Source: JBDIAG01 sp963835085
GTDB lineage: Bacteria; Actinomycetota; Actinomycetes; Actinomycetales; CAWJMD01
NCBI GenBank assembly: GCA_963835085.1
Contig: CAWIED010000001.1
Location: 2,170,001-2,234,000 of the forward strand
Direction of reading: 5' to 3'
DNA length: 64,000 nt
Positions 14,984-24,223 of this stretch are shown piece after piece (position 1 is the first letter of the stretch; each line of letters starts with the position of its first letter). The notes below the pieces were generated by a model. It was not told the DNA's origin. It searched no databases and saw only the letters and a program-made list of their open reading frames with translations. Both the position numbers and the translations under genes were made by a program.

Positions 14984-15871
14984 GTGGCAACCTCGCGGCA
15001 ACCTGTGGCGCGCAATTCGAAGGCCCTCGCCATGGTGGGCTACGTCTTCGGCTGTCTCGACGCCGACGCCGTCCCCGGCCCGATCCTCGTGCAGCTGCTC
15101 ACCGGCCTGGGCCTGTCAGCCTCGGCTGCTCGCACGATGCTGCATCGCATGGTGGCGCGCGGCCAGTTGACCTCGGGCCACACCGGCCGGGTGGCGGTAT
15201 ACGAACTCAGCGGCACCTACCGAGAGCACTTCGTCCGGCTGAGAGACGGTGACCGCGAGCCCACGTGGAGCGGTCAGTTCGAGGCGGTGCTGTACGACAT
15301 CCCGGAGACTCTGCGTTCCACACGAGACGAGTTGCGCGAGAAGGCGTTTGCAGCGGGCTTCGGCGCCGCGCGGGCGGGGCTGCTGATCGGGCTGAACGAC
15401 CCTACTAGGTGGGCCGGCCCCTGGCTGGACGATCCCCGCCTCGACGTCGACCGCGTGCAGCTCAGCTGCGACCTGGCCACCGCAACCCGGCTGGCCGCTC
15501 GCGCCTGGCGCTTGACCCAGGTGGACGAGGCGACAGTGCACCACCTGGCATATCTCGACCCGATGCTGGCCCGGGTCAGCGCCGGGGCGATGTCGCATCA
15601 AGATGCGTTCGTCGCCCTGTTCGACGTATGGGGTCGGTTCGCCGGAATCCAACTCTTGGTGCCGCCGCTGCCCGCGGCGATCCTTCCGCAGGGCTGGGGG
15701 GGCGAGCTGCTCCGCCGGCGGCACGACGAGGCCAACTATGCGTTGGGGCCGCTGGCCTGGCGTCATACCCAGACGGTCATCGCCGAATCGTCGTGTCGCG
15801 CACTGCTGCGTCTTCGCCCGGACGCATGGCCAGCGCAGCTTGAGGACGAGCCGGCCCAGGGGCAGTCCTAA
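14984..15871 (+). CDS. PaaX-family transcriptional regulator
   Basis: A 295-residue protein with the PaaX architecture. The N-terminal winged helix (about 15-80) includes GPILVQLLTGLGLSASAARTMLHRMVARGQL. A central linking region follows (WSGQFEAVLYDIPETLRSTRDELREKAFAAGFG), then the PaaX C-terminal domain (DAFVALFDVWGRFAG...LP). PaaX proteins repress phenylacetate degradation using phenylacetyl-CoA, but no paa gene is near, so the regulon is unknown. Start GTG 14984. It stands alone between the repeat-rich gap and the LacI-type regulator. Confidence 0.82.
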   Translation: MATSRQPVARNSKALAMVGYVFGCLDADAVPGPILVQLLTGLGLSASAARTMLHRMVARGQLTSGHTGRVAVYELSGTYREHFVRLRDGDREPTWSGQFEAVLYDIPETLRSTRDELREKAFAAGFGAARAGLLIGLNDPTRWAGPWLDDPRLDVDRVQLSCDLATATRLAARAWRLTQVDEATVHHLAYLDPMLARVSAGAMSHQDAFVALFDVWGRFAGIQLLVPPLPAAILPQGWGGELLRRRHDEANYALGPLAWRHTQTVIAESSCRALLRLRPDAWPAQLEDEPAQGQS

Positions 15872-15927
15872 AAGATTGCCCGATTCGCACCCTTGCGCAG
15901 CGGGTGAACAGGCGGCAAACTCTGCGA

Positions 15928-15939
15928 CGAAACGTTTCG
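15928..15939. promoter_or_regulatory. LacI-family operator upstream of the regulator gene
   Basis: CGAAACGTTTCG is a perfect 12-bp palindrome with the central CG pair typical of LacI/GalR operators. It lies 26 nt before the lacI-type ATG, suggesting autoregulation, and perhaps control of the following genes by readthrough. I saw no second copy upstream of the GH36 or transporter genes. Confidence 0.65.
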
Positions 15940-15965
15940 GCATTGATGCTGCGGGAGGTGCGCCG

Positions 15966-17051
15966 ATGGCTCACGCGAACATCCGCGACGTCGCCGCGCT
16001 CGCCGGGGTTGCCGTCTCCACTGTGAGCGTCGTGCTCAACGATGTGTCCGGAGCCCGGGTCAGCGACAGCACCCGGCGCCGGATCCAGGAAGCGGCCGAC
16101 GTGCTGGGGTACACGCCCAACGCCCACGCCCGTGGCTTGCGCGCCTCCTCGGCCGGGGCGCTGGCGCTCGTCACCGATCGCATCACCACCAGCCCCTATG
16201 GCGGCGGCATCATCCACGGGGCGATCGACGCCGCCTGGCGGGCGGGCGTGACCGTGATGGTGCTGACGTACGACGACCAACCCGACCGCGAAGAAGCCGC
16301 CCTGCGGTTTGCCAACGCCCAGCGCTGCACCGGCATCATTCTCGCCACCGCCCAGTACGACGATCGCGACGTGCCACGCGGGCGCAATCTCGTGCTGGCC
16401 AATTGCCAACCGCGCGACGAATCGCAGACTCCCGCTCCACCGCATGCCGTGCCCGACGAGAGGCGCGCCGGGACCGATGCCGTTCGCGAACTGGTGGAGC
16501 TAGGACATCGCGATATTGCTATCGCAGCCGTCGACTCCCCTGGCGACCGGCGCCGGATGCAGGGCATCCGGCAGGAGTTCGAACGTTGCGGCCTGCCCTG
16601 GGTCGACGAACGCGTGCACGTCTCGGCGGGACACAACGCCACCGCCCCGGGCGGACGGGAGGCTGCCACGCACCTGCTGCGCATCCGGCCCAGACCCACC
16701 GCGCTCATCTGTCACAGTGACCGGATGGCCATGGGCGCCTACCAGGCCGTGGCCGACGCCGGTCTGAGGGTTCCCGACGACGTGTCCGTGCTCGGCTTCG
16801 ACGACTTGGAGCCGGTCGCCGAATCGCTGTCACCCGGGCTCACCACCTGGGCCCTTCCCGGCTACGAGATGGGCGAATGGGCGGTGGAGGTGTGCCTCGA
16901 CCGCCAACATCCCGCCTGGGCCGACGACGCCCGGCACGTGCGGTTCGAGCGGCCCATCGTGCGCCGCTTCTCGGCCGGCCCGCCCAGGAATCGCAGCACC
17001 GCCCCGTCGGTGCCGACGCGCGGTTCGCAGACCAGGGAGGACCTGCGGTGA
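15966..17051 (+). CDS. LacI-family transcriptional regulator of the alpha-galactoside locus
   Basis: A 361-residue LacI/GalR regulator. The N-terminal helix-turn-helix is IRDVAALAGVAVSTVSVVLN, with hinge helix NAHARGLRASSAG near 55. The periplasmic-binding-like sensor follows (LALVTDRITTSPYGGGIIHGAI, LICHSDRMAMGAYQAVADAGLRVPDDVSVLGFDD). Start ATG 15966, chosen for GGGAGGTG 7 nt upstream and the family N-terminus. It is read in the same direction as, and just before, a GH36 enzyme and a sugar ABC importer, so it probably represses them until an alpha-galactoside appears. Confidence 0.9.
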   Translation: MAHANIRDVAALAGVAVSTVSVVLNDVSGARVSDSTRRRIQEAADVLGYTPNAHARGLRASSAGALALVTDRITTSPYGGGIIHGAIDAAWRAGVTVMVLTYDDQPDREEAALRFANAQRCTGIILATAQYDDRDVPRGRNLVLANCQPRDESQTPAPPHAVPDERRAGTDAVRELVELGHRDIAIAAVDSPGDRRRMQGIRQEFERCGLPWVDERVHVSAGHNATAPGGREAATHLLRIRPRPTALICHSDRMAMGAYQAVADAGLRVPDDVSVLGFDDLEPVAESLSPGLTTWALPGYEMGEWAVEVCLDRQHPAWADDARHVRFERPIVRRFSAGPPRNRSTAPSVPTRGSQTREDLR

Positions 17052-17066
17052 AGACCTGAATGACAA

Positions 17067-17101
17067 CCCGTCGCCACGGTGAATCAGACCGCGGCGACGG
17101 G
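17067..17101 (+). terminator. hairpin between the lacI-type gene and the GH36 gene
   Basis: CCCGTCGCC and GGCGACGGG form a 9-bp stem with a 17-nt loop, 16 nt after the regulator stop. There is no T run, so it may weaken rather than stop readthrough, or mark an mRNA processing/stability site. Confidence 0.4.
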
Positions 17102-17170
17102 CGTGCGTCATCCTCGCGGCAACGAGGACCCGCTTTCCGCCCGATGGGCGGCTCCCGTGAAGGAAATTGA

Positions 17171-19480
17171 ATGGTAACAAGCATGTCACCGTCCTCAGGC
17201 GAGACTCCACAGGCTCGTCAAGACGTCCGGCTCCACCTGCGCGCCGGAGCAACCTCTCTCCTGCTGGACTTCGGGCCGGGCACCCAACTGCCTGCCGTCG
17301 TGCACTGGGGCTCTGATCTAGGCCCGCTCGATGCCGACCTCGCCCACTCGCTCACAGTCGCCAACACACCGTTGATCGGCATCAACTGTGTGGATGAGCC
17401 GGTGCGGCTGAGCCTGCCGGTGGAGGCGCGCGGCGGCTTCACCGGCCGTCCGGGGCTCTCGGGCTCGCGGGCCGGCCGCTCCTGGTCCCCGGCCTTCGGC
17501 GTGACGTCGATAGCCGTGAACGGCCAAGCAATCAACGGCTTCCACGAGGACGGGCCCTGCCAGGTGGCGGTGACCGCCGCGGACGCCGAGGCCTGCCTCG
17601 AACTCACATTGCACCTGGAGCTCTCGGACTGCGGCCTGCTGCGGATGCGCGCCCAGCTCACCAACACCGGCGCCGAGTACACCCTCGACGATCTGGTGCT
17701 TACCCTGCCCGTGCCCGACCGGGCCGGCGAGATCCTCGATCTCGCCGGTCGCTGGGGTCGCGAGCGCTCGCCGCAACGTGCGCCGTTCGCCGTGGGCACC
17801 CACCTGCGCGAGGGTCGTAAAGGCCGCACGGGTGCGGACGCGGCCACCGTATTGCACGTTGGCACACCGGGTTTCAACTTTGCCGACGGCGAGATCTGGG
17901 CAGTGCACACCGCCTGGAGCGGCAACCACACGCACTACGCGGAGCTGACCTTCGATGGCAACCGGGTGATCGGCGGCGGCGAGCTTCTGCTCCCGGGTGA
18001 AGTGCGGCTGGGCACGGGCGAGCACTACACCAGCCCCTGGCTGTACGCCGTCTACGGGCGCGGTCTCGACGAGATCGCCCGGCACTTCCACACGTTCCTG
18101 CGCAGCCGCGACAACCACGTGGGCTGGCACCGTCCGATCACTCTCAACGTCTGGGAAGCGGTCTACTTCGATCACGATCTCGACCGGCTGCTAGACCTCG
18201 CCGATCGCGCCGCCGCCCTGGGCGTGGAGCGGTACGTGCTCGACGACGGCTGGTTCGGGGCGCGACGCAACGACCTGCGTGGCCTGGGCGACTGGACGGT
18301 CTCGCCCGACGTATGGCCCAAGGGGCTGCATCCGCTCGTGAACCGAGTGCGCGAACGGGGCATGGAGTTCGGTCTGTGGTTCGAACCCGAGATGATCAAC
18401 GAAGACTCCGATCTCGCTCGGGCCCACCCGGAATGGATCATGGCGGCACGCGCCGAGTTGCCCGTCGAGTCGCGCCACCAGCAGGTGCTGAACCTGGCGA
18501 TCCCGGAGTGCTACGACAACATCCTCGGTCAGATCCTGGCGATCCTCGATGAGTACGACATCGGCTACCTCAAGTGGGACCACAACCGCGATCTCATCGA
18601 GGCGGGCACTCGACCCGACGATGGCCGCGCCGCCGTGCATGGGCAGACCGAAGCCCTCTACCGCATGCTGGAGACGATCAAGAAGGCCCATCCCGGGCTC
18701 GAGATCGAGTCGTGCTCCTCCGGCGGCGCGCGGGTCGACCTGGGCATCCTGTCGCACACCGACCGGGTGTGGGTCAGCGACTGCATCGACCCGCTCGAGC
18801 GCCAGCAGATGATGCGCTGGACCACCCAGCTGCTGCCCCCGGAGCTGCTCGGCAGTCATATCGCCTCAGGCCGCTCGCACACCACAGGGCGTACCCACGA
18901 TCTCAATTTCCGTGCTGCCACAGCGGTTTTCGGTCACCTGGGCATCGAATGGGATCTGATCGAGGCGAGCGATCGCGCCCTGGCCGAGCTGGCGGCCTGG
19001 ATCGAGTTCTACAAGGCCAACCGGGAGCTGTTGCTCACCGGCGACCTGGTGCGGATGGACGAGCCCGGCGACGGCTTCCTGGTTCACGGGGTGGTCAGTC
19101 CCGACAAGTCGCGGGCGATCTTCGCCCTCGTCGAGATCGCGAGTCCGCTGGCCGATCCTGGTCCCCGGCTCCGGTTCCGGCACCTCGACCCCGAGACGGT
19201 CTACCGCGTCGCCCCCGTCCTCGTCGGCGCCGCGCCCTCCGGCCTCGTCCCGCCCATCTGGTGGGGAGGCGAAGCCCTTAGGCCCGTGCCCCAACTCGAC
19301 CCCGACAATGCTCAACACACGCATCTCGCACCGCAGGCTGCCCTCACCTTCCCCGGCGCCTCCTTCACCGGGAGCCAGCTGATGGCAGCCGGCGTCCGAC
19401 CCCCACGTCTGCACCCCGACCAGGCGGTGCTCTTCAGCGTCGACGCCCAGACCGAACGTCGCGCCAGCTCTGAGGGCTGA
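17171..19480 (+). CDS. alpha-galactosidase, glycoside hydrolase family 36
   Basis: A 769-residue retaining alpha-galactosidase that removes terminal alpha-galactose from melibiose or raffinose-type sugars. The N-terminal beta-supersandwich (about 1-320) is followed by the TIM barrel. Catalytic motifs are visible: nucleophile Asp in YLKWDHNRD (about 475) and acid/base Asp in RVWVSDCID (about 538), plus DDGWFGARRNDLRGLGDW, WFEPEMIN and ESCSSGGARVDLG. There is no signal peptide, so it acts on imported sugar in the cytoplasm. GAAGGAA lies 5 nt before ATG 17171. The importer genes follow. Confidence 0.95.
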   Translation: MVTSMSPSSGETPQARQDVRLHLRAGATSLLLDFGPGTQLPAVVHWGSDLGPLDADLAHSLTVANTPLIGINCVDEPVRLSLPVEARGGFTGRPGLSGSRAGRSWSPAFGVTSIAVNGQAINGFHEDGPCQVAVTAADAEACLELTLHLELSDCGLLRMRAQLTNTGAEYTLDDLVLTLPVPDRAGEILDLAGRWGRERSPQRAPFAVGTHLREGRKGRTGADAATVLHVGTPGFNFADGEIWAVHTAWSGNHTHYAELTFDGNRVIGGGELLLPGEVRLGTGEHYTSPWLYAVYGRGLDEIARHFHTFLRSRDNHVGWHRPITLNVWEAVYFDHDLDRLLDLADRAAALGVERYVLDDGWFGARRNDLRGLGDWTVSPDVWPKGLHPLVNRVRERGMEFGLWFEPEMINEDSDLARAHPEWIMAARAELPVESRHQQVLNLAIPECYDNILGQILAILDEYDIGYLKWDHNRDLIEAGTRPDDGRAAVHGQTEALYRMLETIKKAHPGLEIESCSSGGARVDLGILSHTDRVWVSDCIDPLERQQMMRWTTQLLPPELLGSHIASGRSHTTGRTHDLNFRAATAVFGHLGIEWDLIEASDRALAELAAWIEFYKANRELLLTGDLVRMDEPGDGFLVHGVVSPDKSRAIFALVEIASPLADPGPRLRFRHLDPETVYRVAPVLVGAAPSGLVPPIWWGGEALRPVPQLDPDNAQHTHLAPQAALTFPGASFTGSQLMAAGVRPPRLHPDQAVLFSVDAQTERRASSEG

Positions 19481-19565
19481 CCCCGCCCGAGTGACTCACC
19501 GGGCACTTCGCCCATGACATCGCACCGCCTCGGGCGCCGCAGGCGCCGGAGAGAAAGGTTCACTG

Positions 19566-20489
19566 ATGGCCCTCGACACACCGGCGGTCCCGCCTCGGCC
19601 TGCCAAACCACCCAGGAGCGGGAGGCGGGACGACACCCGGCTCGCCGTCCTGTTCATCCTTCCGGCCCTGATCGGCTACCTCGTCTTCCTCGTCTACCCG
19701 ACCCTGCGCGGTATCTACCTGAGCTTCACCAGCTTCAACCTGCTGACTCCGCCCAAGTTCAACGGGGTCGACAACTACGTGCGAATGGCACAGGACTCGA
19801 TCTTCTGGAACGCGCTCGGTGTCACCCTCGAATATGTCGTGATCAATATCGGGGTACAGACGATTCTGGCTCTCGTTATCGCCGTCATGATGCAGCGGTT
19901 GACGAAGAAGACCTGGTTGCGCGGCATCATTCTCACGCCGTACCTGGTGTCGAATGTGGTTGCAGCCATGGTGTTTTTGTGGATCCTCGACTACCAGTTG
20001 GGGTTCAGCAACTACATCCTGTCCTCGCTTGGTCTCGACCGGATCGGGTTCCTGACCGCCGGGCCCTGGGTCATTCCCACCATCGCCCTGATCAACGTCT
20101 GGAAGTACGTGGGCTACACGGCGCTCCTCATTTTCGCGGGCCTGCAGACTATTCCGGAGTCTGTCTATGAGGCAGCCCGGATCGACGGTGCCTCCGAGGT
20201 CTCCATGTTCTTCCGCATCACCATTCCCTTGCTCCGCCCGATTCTTGCGCTCGTGCTCATCGTGACGGTGGTGGGCTCGTTCCAGGTGTTCGACACCGTG
20301 GCGGTCACCACCGCCGGCGGCCCGGTCAATGCCTCTCGAGTGCTGCAGTTCTACATCTACGACCTGGCCTTCGGCCGCTTCCAGTTCGGGTATGCCTCGG
20401 CCCTGTCCGTGGCACTGCTGATCGTGCTGATGGTCGTCTCCTTCGTCCAGTACCGGCTGAGCCGGGCCGACACCTCCGACCTCGACTGA
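19566..20489 (+). CDS. carbohydrate ABC transporter permease (MalF/UgpA type)
   Basis: A 307-residue inner-membrane permease with six predicted helices after a Pro/Arg-rich cytoplasmic N-terminus. The EAA loop reads ESVYEAARIDGASEVSMFFRITIPLLRP near residue 200. It forms a heterodimer with the next permease to move sugar delivered by the lipoprotein at 21440. It follows GH36 by 85 bp with GGAGAG before ATG 19566. Confidence 0.93.
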   Translation: MALDTPAVPPRPAKPPRSGRRDDTRLAVLFILPALIGYLVFLVYPTLRGIYLSFTSFNLLTPPKFNGVDNYVRMAQDSIFWNALGVTLEYVVINIGVQTILALVIAVMMQRLTKKTWLRGIILTPYLVSNVVAAMVFLWILDYQLGFSNYILSSLGLDRIGFLTAGPWVIPTIALINVWKYVGYTALLIFAGLQTIPESVYEAARIDGASEVSMFFRITIPLLRPILALVLIVTVVGSFQVFDTVAVTTAGGPVNASRVLQFYIYDLAFGRFQFGYASALSVALLIVLMVVSFVQYRLSRADTSDLD

Positions 20490-20499
20490 GGGGCACGTC

Positions 20500-21438
20500 A
20501 TGACCACCACCACTCTCGACAAGCCCGCAACCTCCTCCGCGGCCGGCACCGCCCCGCGGAAGAAGAAGTTCTCCTGGGGACGGGCCGCCGCCTGGACCTT
20601 CATGGTCATCGTCATCTTCGTCAGCCTCTTCCCCTTCTACTGGATGCTGCGTACCGCGCTCTCGTCGAACAACGCCTTGTACGCCGGCTCCACCAGCCTC
20701 CTACCGGTGCAGTTCTCCTGGGGCGGCTTCGAGCGCGTTTTCGGCCTGCAGACCGGTGAGGCGGCCGTCAAGGCCGGCGGTGCCGGTCAGGCGATCAACT
20801 TCTGGCAATACCTGCTCAACTCCGTGATCGTCTCCACCCTGGTCACCGCCGGTCAGGTCTTCTTCTCGGCAATGGCCGCCTACGCCTTCGCCCGGCTCAA
20901 GTGGCGGCACCGCGAGAAGGTGTTCGCCTTCTTCCTCATGGGTCTGATGATTCCGTCGATCTTCACCTTCCTTCCCAACTTCGTGCTGATCAAGTCGTTG
21001 GGCCTCATCGACACGTTGCTGGGAATCGCCCTGCCGACCATGCTCATGACGCCCTTCGCTGTCTTCTTCCTGCGCCAGTTCTTTCTCGGCATCTCCCACG
21101 AGGTAGAGGAGGCGGCACTGCTCGACGGAGCCAGCAAGGCACGGGTGTTCTTCCAGCTCATCGTGCCCATGAGTGCCGCCCCCATCACCACGCTGGCGAT
21201 CCTCACATACATCACCTCCTGGAACGACTATTTCTGGCCTTTGATGGTGAGCTACACCGATAAGTCGCGCGTGCTCACCGTGGGGCTGGGCGTTTTCAAG
21301 TCCCAGACCCCGCAGACCGGGCCTGACTGGGCCGGGCTGATGGCGGCGACCATCGTGGCGGCCTTGCCGATGCTCGTGCTGTTCGCGGTGTTCGCCAAGC
21401 GCATCGTCAACTCCATCGGCTTCAGCGGGGTGAAGTGA
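20500..21438 (+). CDS. carbohydrate ABC transporter permease (MalG/UgpE type)
   Basis: A 312-residue permease with a cytoplasmic N-terminus and six helices. The EAA loop is HEVEEAALLDGASKARVFFQLIVPMSAAP near 205. It starts 10 nt after the partner permease and ends 1 nt before the lipoprotein gene, so the three are surely cotranscribed. It is the second half of the membrane channel. Confidence 0.93.
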   Translation: MTTTTLDKPATSSAAGTAPRKKKFSWGRAAAWTFMVIVIFVSLFPFYWMLRTALSSNNALYAGSTSLLPVQFSWGGFERVFGLQTGEAAVKAGGAGQAINFWQYLLNSVIVSTLVTAGQVFFSAMAAYAFARLKWRHREKVFAFFLMGLMIPSIFTFLPNFVLIKSLGLIDTLLGIALPTMLMTPFAVFFLRQFFLGISHEVEEAALLDGASKARVFFQLIVPMSAAPITTLAILTYITSWNDYFWPLMVSYTDKSRVLTVGLGVFKSQTPQTGPDWAGLMAATIVAALPMLVLFAVFAKRIVNSIGFSGVK

Positions 21439-21439
21439 C

Positions 21440-22888
21440 ATGCGAAAGCTGACAAACGTCTTCAGCCGACAGAGTGCAGTGGCCGACTCAGCGGCCCGTT
21501 CTCCGAAGCGGCGCCGCCGGAGCGTGGCGGCCACCGCACTCGGCAGCGCGGCGCTCCTGTTGGGCGTTTCTGCGTGCGGCAACGCCGCCTCGAGCGGGCC
21601 CAGCAACGAGATCTCGTACTGGCTCTGGGACTCCTCCCAGCAGCCGGCGTACCAGCAGTGCGCCGATGCATTCCACAAGGAGAATCCCGCGCTGACCGTC
21701 AAAATCACTCAGTACGGCTGGAACGACTACTGGTCGAAGCTCACGGCCGGGTTCATGGCCGATACGGCACCGGACGTCTTCACCGCCCACCTGAACTATT
21801 ACGCCCAGTACGCCAGCCTCGGGGTTCTCGTTCCGCTTGACACTCTGCCCGAGTTGAAGGACGTCAAGGACACCGACTACCAGCCGGGTCTTGCCCAGCT
21901 GTGGAAGGGCGAGAACGGCCATCGCTACGGCACTCCCAAAGACTGGGACACGATCTCCTGGTTCTACGACAAGAAGGCCCTGGCTGCTGCCGGCATCACC
22001 GAGCAACAGCTCGATACCGCAACCTGGAACCCCACGGACGGCGGCACCTTCGAGAAGATCGTCGCCCATCTGACGATCGATGCGAACGGCAAGCGGGGCG
22101 ACGAACCCGGTTTCGACAAGAACCACGTCAAGACGTACGGCTTCGGGAGCAATGGGGCCGGCGGCGTCGGCTGGGGACAGACCCAATGGTCGGCGTTCAC
22201 CGGCAGCATCGGGTGGCAGGCCACCGACAAGAACCCGTGGGGCACCAAGTTCAACCTCACCGATAAGTCGTTCCAAAGCACCATCTCGTGGTATTTCGGC
22301 CTGCAGAAGAAGGGCTACATGCCCTCTTTCAACCAGATCGGCGGAAGAAACGCGGTTGGCCCCGACAAGCAGATGCAGACCGGATTGTCCTCAACCGGGT
22401 TCAACGGCTCGTGGATGCTCTCGACCTACGCCAACCTGCAGGACGCCAACGGCAAGAAGATCGATGTCGGCATCGCGCCGACCCCGATCGGGCCGTCGGG
22501 TAAACGGGCATCGATGTTCAACGGACTCGCCGACTCGATCACCAAGCAGGCCAAGAATCTGCCGGCAGCGGCGAAGTGGGTGAAGTTCCTCTCCGGCGAG
22601 GAGTGCCAGGACATCGTCGGCAAGTCAGGTGCGGTCTTCCCGGCCAGGCCCGCAGCCGACGACCTCGCGGTGGAGTTCGAAAAGTCGGCACGGGGATTCG
22701 ACGTCTCACCGTTCACCGATCAGGTGAAAGACCACACCACCTTCCTTATGCCTGTGACGAACAATGCCGCAGACATCAATGCACTGATGGGGCCGACCTT
22801 CGACTCCATCTACATCGGTGATCAATCAGCCGCCTCGCTGACCACCCTGAACACCCAACTCAACAACCTGATGAAGGTGGCCCAGTAA
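21440..22888 (+). CDS. carbohydrate ABC transporter substrate-binding lipoprotein
   Basis: A 482-residue family 1 extracellular binding protein. A long basic N-terminus and hydrophobic segment lead to lipobox GVSAC (Cys about 49). The mature part carries SYWLWDSSQQPAYQQCADAFHKENP and APDVFTAHLNYYAQYASLGVLVPLD, then RYGTPKDWDTISWFYDKKALAAAGI, typical of oligosaccharide binders. Given the GH36 enzyme, I infer raffinose/melibiose-type ligands. The gene comes after the permeases, the less common order. Confidence 0.92.
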   Translation: MRKLTNVFSRQSAVADSAARSPKRRRRSVAATALGSAALLLGVSACGNAASSGPSNEISYWLWDSSQQPAYQQCADAFHKENPALTVKITQYGWNDYWSKLTAGFMADTAPDVFTAHLNYYAQYASLGVLVPLDTLPELKDVKDTDYQPGLAQLWKGENGHRYGTPKDWDTISWFYDKKALAAAGITEQQLDTATWNPTDGGTFEKIVAHLTIDANGKRGDEPGFDKNHVKTYGFGSNGAGGVGWGQTQWSAFTGSIGWQATDKNPWGTKFNLTDKSFQSTISWYFGLQKKGYMPSFNQIGGRNAVGPDKQMQTGLSSTGFNGSWMLSTYANLQDANGKKIDVGIAPTPIGPSGKRASMFNGLADSITKQAKNLPAAAKWVKFLSGEECQDIVGKSGAVFPARPAADDLAVEFEKSARGFDVSPFTDQVKDHTTFLMPVTNNAADINALMGPTFDSIYIGDQSAASLTTLNTQLNNLMKVAQ

Positions 22889-22918
22889 CTGGGCCCGGCC
22901 AGCAAAGGACGAAAGACA

Positions 22919-23998
22919 ATGGCTTCCATAACATTCGAGAAGGCGCAGCGCTGGTACTCGGGCACCGACGCTCCAGCGGTACCCGCTTTCGATCTGGAGA
23001 TCGCGGATGGCGAGTTCATGGTGCTCGTAGGCCCGTCGGGCTGCGGCAAGTCGACGACCCTACGGATGCTCGCCGGACTCGAAGACGTCAACTCCGGCCG
23101 CATCTTGATCGGCGACCGCGACGTCACCCACCTGACTCCGAAAGACCGCGACATCGCGATGGTCTTTCAGAACTACGCGCTCTATCCGCACATGACGGTG
23201 GCCGACAACATGGCCTTCGCGCTCAAAATGGCCAAACTGCCGGCTGCCGAGCAGAAGAAGCGCGTGGCAGAGGCGGCCGAGATTCTCGGTCTCACCGAAT
23301 ACCTTTCCCGCAAGCCCAAGGCGCTCTCCGGCGGTCAGCGCCAGCGGGTGGCCATGGGCCGGGCCATCGTGCGCAAGCCGCAGGTGTTCTGCATGGACGA
23401 GCCGCTGTCGAACCTTGATGCGAAGATGCGGGTACAGACCCGAACCGACATCGCCCGGATCCAGCAGGATCTCGGGGTCACCACCGTGTACGTCACCCAC
23501 GACCAGGTGGAGGCGATGACCATGGGCGACCGGGTCGCCGTCATGAAGCTCGGTGTGCTGCAACAATGCGACACCCCGCTCAAGCTGTACGACCACCCCG
23601 ACAACCTCTTCGTCGCCGGCTTCATCGGCTCGCCCCAGATGAACCTGCTCCAGGGGCACGTGCAAGGCGGCAAGGTCTTCGTGGGCGAGTACGAGGTGCC
23701 GATCGACGCGGCGGCCTTCTCCCGGATCAAGGGCGACATCACCATCGGCATCCGGCCGGAGAATTGGCGTCTTGCGGCACCGGGTGAAGGCCTACCCGTC
23801 ACCGTCACTGTGGTGGAGGAGCTTGGTGCCGACGCGTTCATCTACGGCACCTGTGACGTACAGGGTGTGCCGGGCAACGTCATCATCCGGGTGAGCGGTC
23901 GAGACGCCCGCAGGAAGGGCGAGGTGATGCACCTGACCACCGACCCGCACCACGTGCATGTCTTCGACACCAACAGCGGAGAGCGACTCAGCGACTGA
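22919..23998 (+). CDS. carbohydrate ABC transporter ATP-binding protein (MsmX/UgpC-like)
   Basis: A 359-residue sugar-import ATPase. Walker A GPSGCGKST, Q-loop MVFQNYALYPHMTV, signature LSGGQRQRVAMGRAI, Walker B FCMDEPLSNLDAKMR, switch His in VTHDQVEAMTMG. A C-terminal TOBE/MalK-type regulatory domain fills about 240-359 (GIRPENWRL). Relatives often energise several sugar importers. It is the last gene of the locus, 30 nt after the lipoprotein gene, with AAAGGACG upstream of its ATG. Confidence 0.94.
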   Translation: MASITFEKAQRWYSGTDAPAVPAFDLEIADGEFMVLVGPSGCGKSTTLRMLAGLEDVNSGRILIGDRDVTHLTPKDRDIAMVFQNYALYPHMTVADNMAFALKMAKLPAAEQKKRVAEAAEILGLTEYLSRKPKALSGGQRQRVAMGRAIVRKPQVFCMDEPLSNLDAKMRVQTRTDIARIQQDLGVTTVYVTHDQVEAMTMGDRVAVMKLGVLQQCDTPLKLYDHPDNLFVAGFIGSPQMNLLQGHVQGGKVFVGEYEVPIDAAAFSRIKGDITIGIRPENWRLAAPGEGLPVTVTVVEELGADAFIYGTCDVQGVPGNVIIRVSGRDARRKGEVMHLTTDPHHVHVFDTNSGERLSD

Positions 23999-24151
23999 CA
24001 GCCGGTCACGTCAGGCCGTGCAACCTCGACTCGATCGATCGGGACCAGGTTGCGCGGCCTTCGCGTTGCTCCGCGATGCTGCCTCGGGCGACCCAGGACC
24101 GCAGCCAGCACCTGATCTACGGATGCCGCAGGCTATTTGCCATGCAGGGGC

Positions 24152-24202
24152 AAAGTTGTGGAGTCTTAGTGACGCCAGGCGTAACTAGAACTCCACAACT
24201 TT
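24152..24202. repeat. 51-bp near-perfect palindrome between convergent genes
   Basis: Two 25-nt arms (AAAGTTGTGGAGT... and ...ACTCCACAACTTT) pair at 22 of 25 positions around a single A at 24177. It is less GC-rich than its surroundings. It lies between the sugar ATPase and ilvE, both of which end here. There is no T run, so it is at most an unusual bidirectional terminator; a transposon-end or cruciform role is equally open. The rest of the 225-bp gap shows nothing else. Confidence 0.8.
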
Positions 24203-24223
24203 CATTGCATTCGCCCTGAGAGG

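Noticed and set aside
14259..15170. 303-codon open frame across the repeat-rich gap and into the PaaX gene
   Set aside because: It crosses the 165-bp repeat and GGTGCC palindrome and then the PaaX start in another frame, with no protein-like character.
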